Assembly (NCBI GenBank): GCA_964603125.1
Contig: CAZRUA010000077.1
Span: 1-17,260 of the forward strand
Origin: CAZRUA01 sp964603125
GTDB taxonomy: Bacteria; Bacteroidota; Bacteroidia; B-17B0; Aurantibacillaceae
DNA length: 17,260 bases
Reading direction: 5' to 3'
In this document: one piece after another, positions 15,796 through 17,260 of the stretch
How positions within the stretch are numbered: the stretch's first letter is position 1
Layout of the letters: the number at the start of each line of letters is the position of its first letter
Program-made: the position numbers and the translations under genes
Notes under the pieces: model-generated
What the model was told of the DNA's origin: nothing
The model's database searches: none
What the model saw: only the letters and a program-made list of their open reading frames with translations

Positions 15796-16320
15796 TTATT
15801 TTGGCAAATCTAGTTTATATAAATAATCAGTTTGTTCATCATTACCTAAAACAAATACATGCTTATCAAAACGGATAAAATTATTCCTCTCATAAAACTC
15901 AATTGCTTTTGTATTCATCTCCCAAACACCTAACCAAATTTGCGCTTTACCTAATTGCGTAGCCACCTCAACAGCCTTATTTAGCAATGCCTTCCCCACT
16001 CCTTTACCATGAAATGGTTTTAAAACATAAATACGTTCAATTTCCAAACTCGATTGTGAGAAGTTTTCTGACTGAGCTTCGCCAACATTTAATTTTAAAT
16101 AACCAGCAATAGTATTTCCTTCGTAAATAAAATAGAAAAAGGAATTTTCATTACTTAACTCTGTTAAAAGCTTATCATTAGTGATATTTGCATTCAAATA
16201 ACTTTTAATATTTTCTTCAGAATTAGATTCAGCAAAAGTGTCAACAAAGGTAGTTTTACTTACTTCAACTAAAAGATTTAAATCCGAAATTTCTGCTTTG
16301 CGAATAATTAAAGAGTCCAC
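15796..16320 (-). CDS. paiA: PaiA-like GNAT-family N-acetyltransferase (probable spermidine/spermine acetyltransferase)
   Basis: 174-residue cytoplasmic acetyl-CoA-dependent acetyltransferase. The GNAT fold is seen from IRKAEISDL (beta 1) through the acetyl-CoA loop HGKGVGKALL (motif A, with His where Gln or Arg is usual) to AIEFYERNNF (motif B). Several segments match what I recall of Bacillus subtilis PaiA: AGYLKLNVGEAQSE, SLEIERIYV, IWLGVWE and GNDEQTDYLY, and the length is similar. PaiA acetylates spermidine and spermine, so polyamine turnover is the best functional guess, though the substrate is not proven. The start is GTG at 16320-16318; no ATG is available near the domain start, and longer versions would run into the permease gene, whose stop lies 14 nt upstream. 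The gene is probably co-transcribed with that permease. Confidence 0.85.
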   Translation of the reverse strand: MDSLIIRKAEISDLNLLVEVSKTTFVDTFAESNSEENIKSYLNANITNDKLLTELSNENSFFYFIYEGNTIAGYLKLNVGEAQSENFSQSSLEIERIYVLKPFHGKGVGKALLNKAVEVATQLGKAQIWLGVWEMNTKAIEFYERNNFIRFDKHVFVLGNDEQTDYLYKLDLPK

Positions 16321-16334
16321 CTTGTAAAGAAAAA

Positions 16335-17260
16335 CTAAGCGCTTGCAGTTGGTTTGCTATCCACAGCCTTAGAATCAAGCGCATCGCGCAATCCATTACC
16401 TACTAACATAAATGCAAGTACAAGTAACATAATAGCAACACCAGGCACAAATGCTAGGAAAAACGAATCACCCATGGTTATAAAATCTCTATGATCACTT
16501 ACCATTTTACCCCAACTTGCCATTGGAGGTTGAGCACCAATTCCTAAGAAACTTAAACTTGCTTCTGTTAAAATTGCCGAAGCAAAATTCCCAGCCGTAA
16601 TAACAATAACTGGCCCCATTAAATTAGGAATAATATGACGGAAAATTAAACGGATATTTTTAAAACCTAAAGCTCTGCCCGCTTCCACGAAATCTTTTTC
16701 ACGTAAACTCAATGTTTGTCCGCGAACAATACGAGCCACCTCAACCCACATCGTTAAACCAACCGCCACAAACACTTGCCAAAATCCTTTTCCTAATACT
16801 AAAGTAATTGCAATAACCATTAACAATGTTGGTATTGACCAAACAACATTAATTAACCACATAATAAACTCATCAACCCATCCTCTAAAATATCCTGCTA
16901 AAGCACCTAACAAAATTCCTATTAGTAAAGAAATAATCACTGCAATAAAACCAACTGATAAAGATACGCGTGTACCAATTATCATACGGCTCAACATATC
17001 TCTGCCAAGCCTATCAGTTCCTAAAATATATTTTTGTTCAAATAAATTGTTTGCAATTACTTCCGCCTTTAATTCCTTTATTGTTTTTCTAATTTTAGTT
17101 GCATTACCTATTTCGTAAAACTCAATAATTCCATTTTTCTCATCATTAACAACTGGTAAAGTTGTGTTTAATGCATAAACAACATCGGCTAAATTATAAT
17201 GAGTTTTTGTTACACGATTTGGCTCATTACCAGTGTATTCTTCTACTACAATATCATTTC
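16335..17260 (-). CDS. Oligopeptide/dipeptide ABC transporter permease, DppC/OppC family (5' end cut off)
   Basis: Inner-membrane permease subunit of a peptide/nickel-type ABC importer. The frame is open from the window edge to the TAG at 16335-16337, giving about 307 visible residues; the ATG at 16997 is internal, because the family motif ILGTDRLGRDMLSRMIIGTR begins upstream of it. Five transmembrane helices follow that motif. The EAA loop that contacts the ATPase is visible as EAGRALGFKNIRLIFRHIIPN, followed by LTEASLSFLGIGAQPP, typical of the DppC branch. Before the GTD motif there are at least 77 polar residues without a membrane segment, which form an extended periplasmic region after the missing first helix. 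The partner permease, binding protein and ATPases are not in the window; they could lie beyond the right edge. The substrate cannot be told from this subunit. Confidence 0.92.
   Translation of the reverse strand, partial: NDIVVEEYTGNEPNRVTKTHYNLADVVYALNTTLPVVNDEKNGIIEFYEIGNATKIRKTIKELKAEVIANNLFEQKYILGTDRLGRDMLSRMIIGTRVSLSVGFIAVIISLLIGILLGALAGYFRGWVDEFIMWLINVVWSIPTLLMVIAITLVLGKGFWQVFVAVGLTMWVEVARIVRGQTLSLREKDFVEAGRALGFKNIRLIFRHIIPNLMGPVIVITAGNFASAILTEASLSFLGIGAQPPMASWGKMVSDHRDFITMGDSFFLAFVPGVAIMLLVLAFMLVGNGLRDALDSKAVDSKPTASA

Noticed and set aside
16335..16997. Permease starting at the ATG at 16997
   Set aside because: The frame stays open upstream to the window edge and contains the family's GTD-x-LGRD motif, so the gene is longer and truncated by the window.

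Overview
The window reads as chromosomal DNA of a Bacteroidota bacterium. The evidence is the AT-rich composition with TTA-rich leucine codons, the promoter boxes of the TAnnTTTG type, and the protein content: type IX secretion system (T9SS) cargo with both type A and type B C-terminal sorting domains, a PorP/SprF protein, a TonB-dependent receptor with an N-terminal carboxypeptidase-regulatory-like domain, a DUF5606 protein, and a TPR histidine kinase paired with a LytTR regulator. Genus or species cannot be assigned from this sequence alone.

Left part, plus strand (1-9298). The 3' end of a 2-Cys peroxiredoxin ends at a strong hairpin terminator. A TonB-dependent receptor follows almost immediately. 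Next comes a two-gene T9SS unit: a 952-residue Ig/PKD-repeat surface protein with a gliding-motility-type (type B) sorting domain, and 17 nt behind it a PorP/SprF-family outer-membrane protein. Then come a DUF5606 protein with a Lys/Ala-rich tail, behind a clear Bacteroidota -7 box, and an M3-family oligoendopeptidase whose correct start is the ATG at 7574. A perfect 15-bp hairpin with A and T flanks (9311-9345) serves as a bidirectional terminator between the two converging halves.

Right part, minus strand (17260-9368). In transcription order: an oligopeptide/dipeptide ABC permease cut by the window edge, a PaiA-like polyamine N-acetyltransferase, a TPR-containing HisKA_2 histidine kinase, its LytTR response regulator 9 nt behind, and a 1232-residue LamG/Ig/PKD surface protein with a type A T9SS sorting domain. 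The 138-bp gap between regulator and surface protein holds two tandem 21-bp direct repeats. They lie upstream of a -7 box that has no recognisable -33 element. This layout is typical of LytTR-activated promoters and suggests that the two-component system controls the adjacent secreted protein.

No mobile element, CRISPR array, rRNA or tRNA was seen, and all intergenic gaps are below 150 bp. I found no clearly unprecedented system. The best candidates for follow-up are the predicted TPR-kinase/LytTR/surface-protein circuit with its direct-repeat operator, the type B cargo plus PorP/SprF pair, and an unassigned region of about 270 residues inside the LamG protein.
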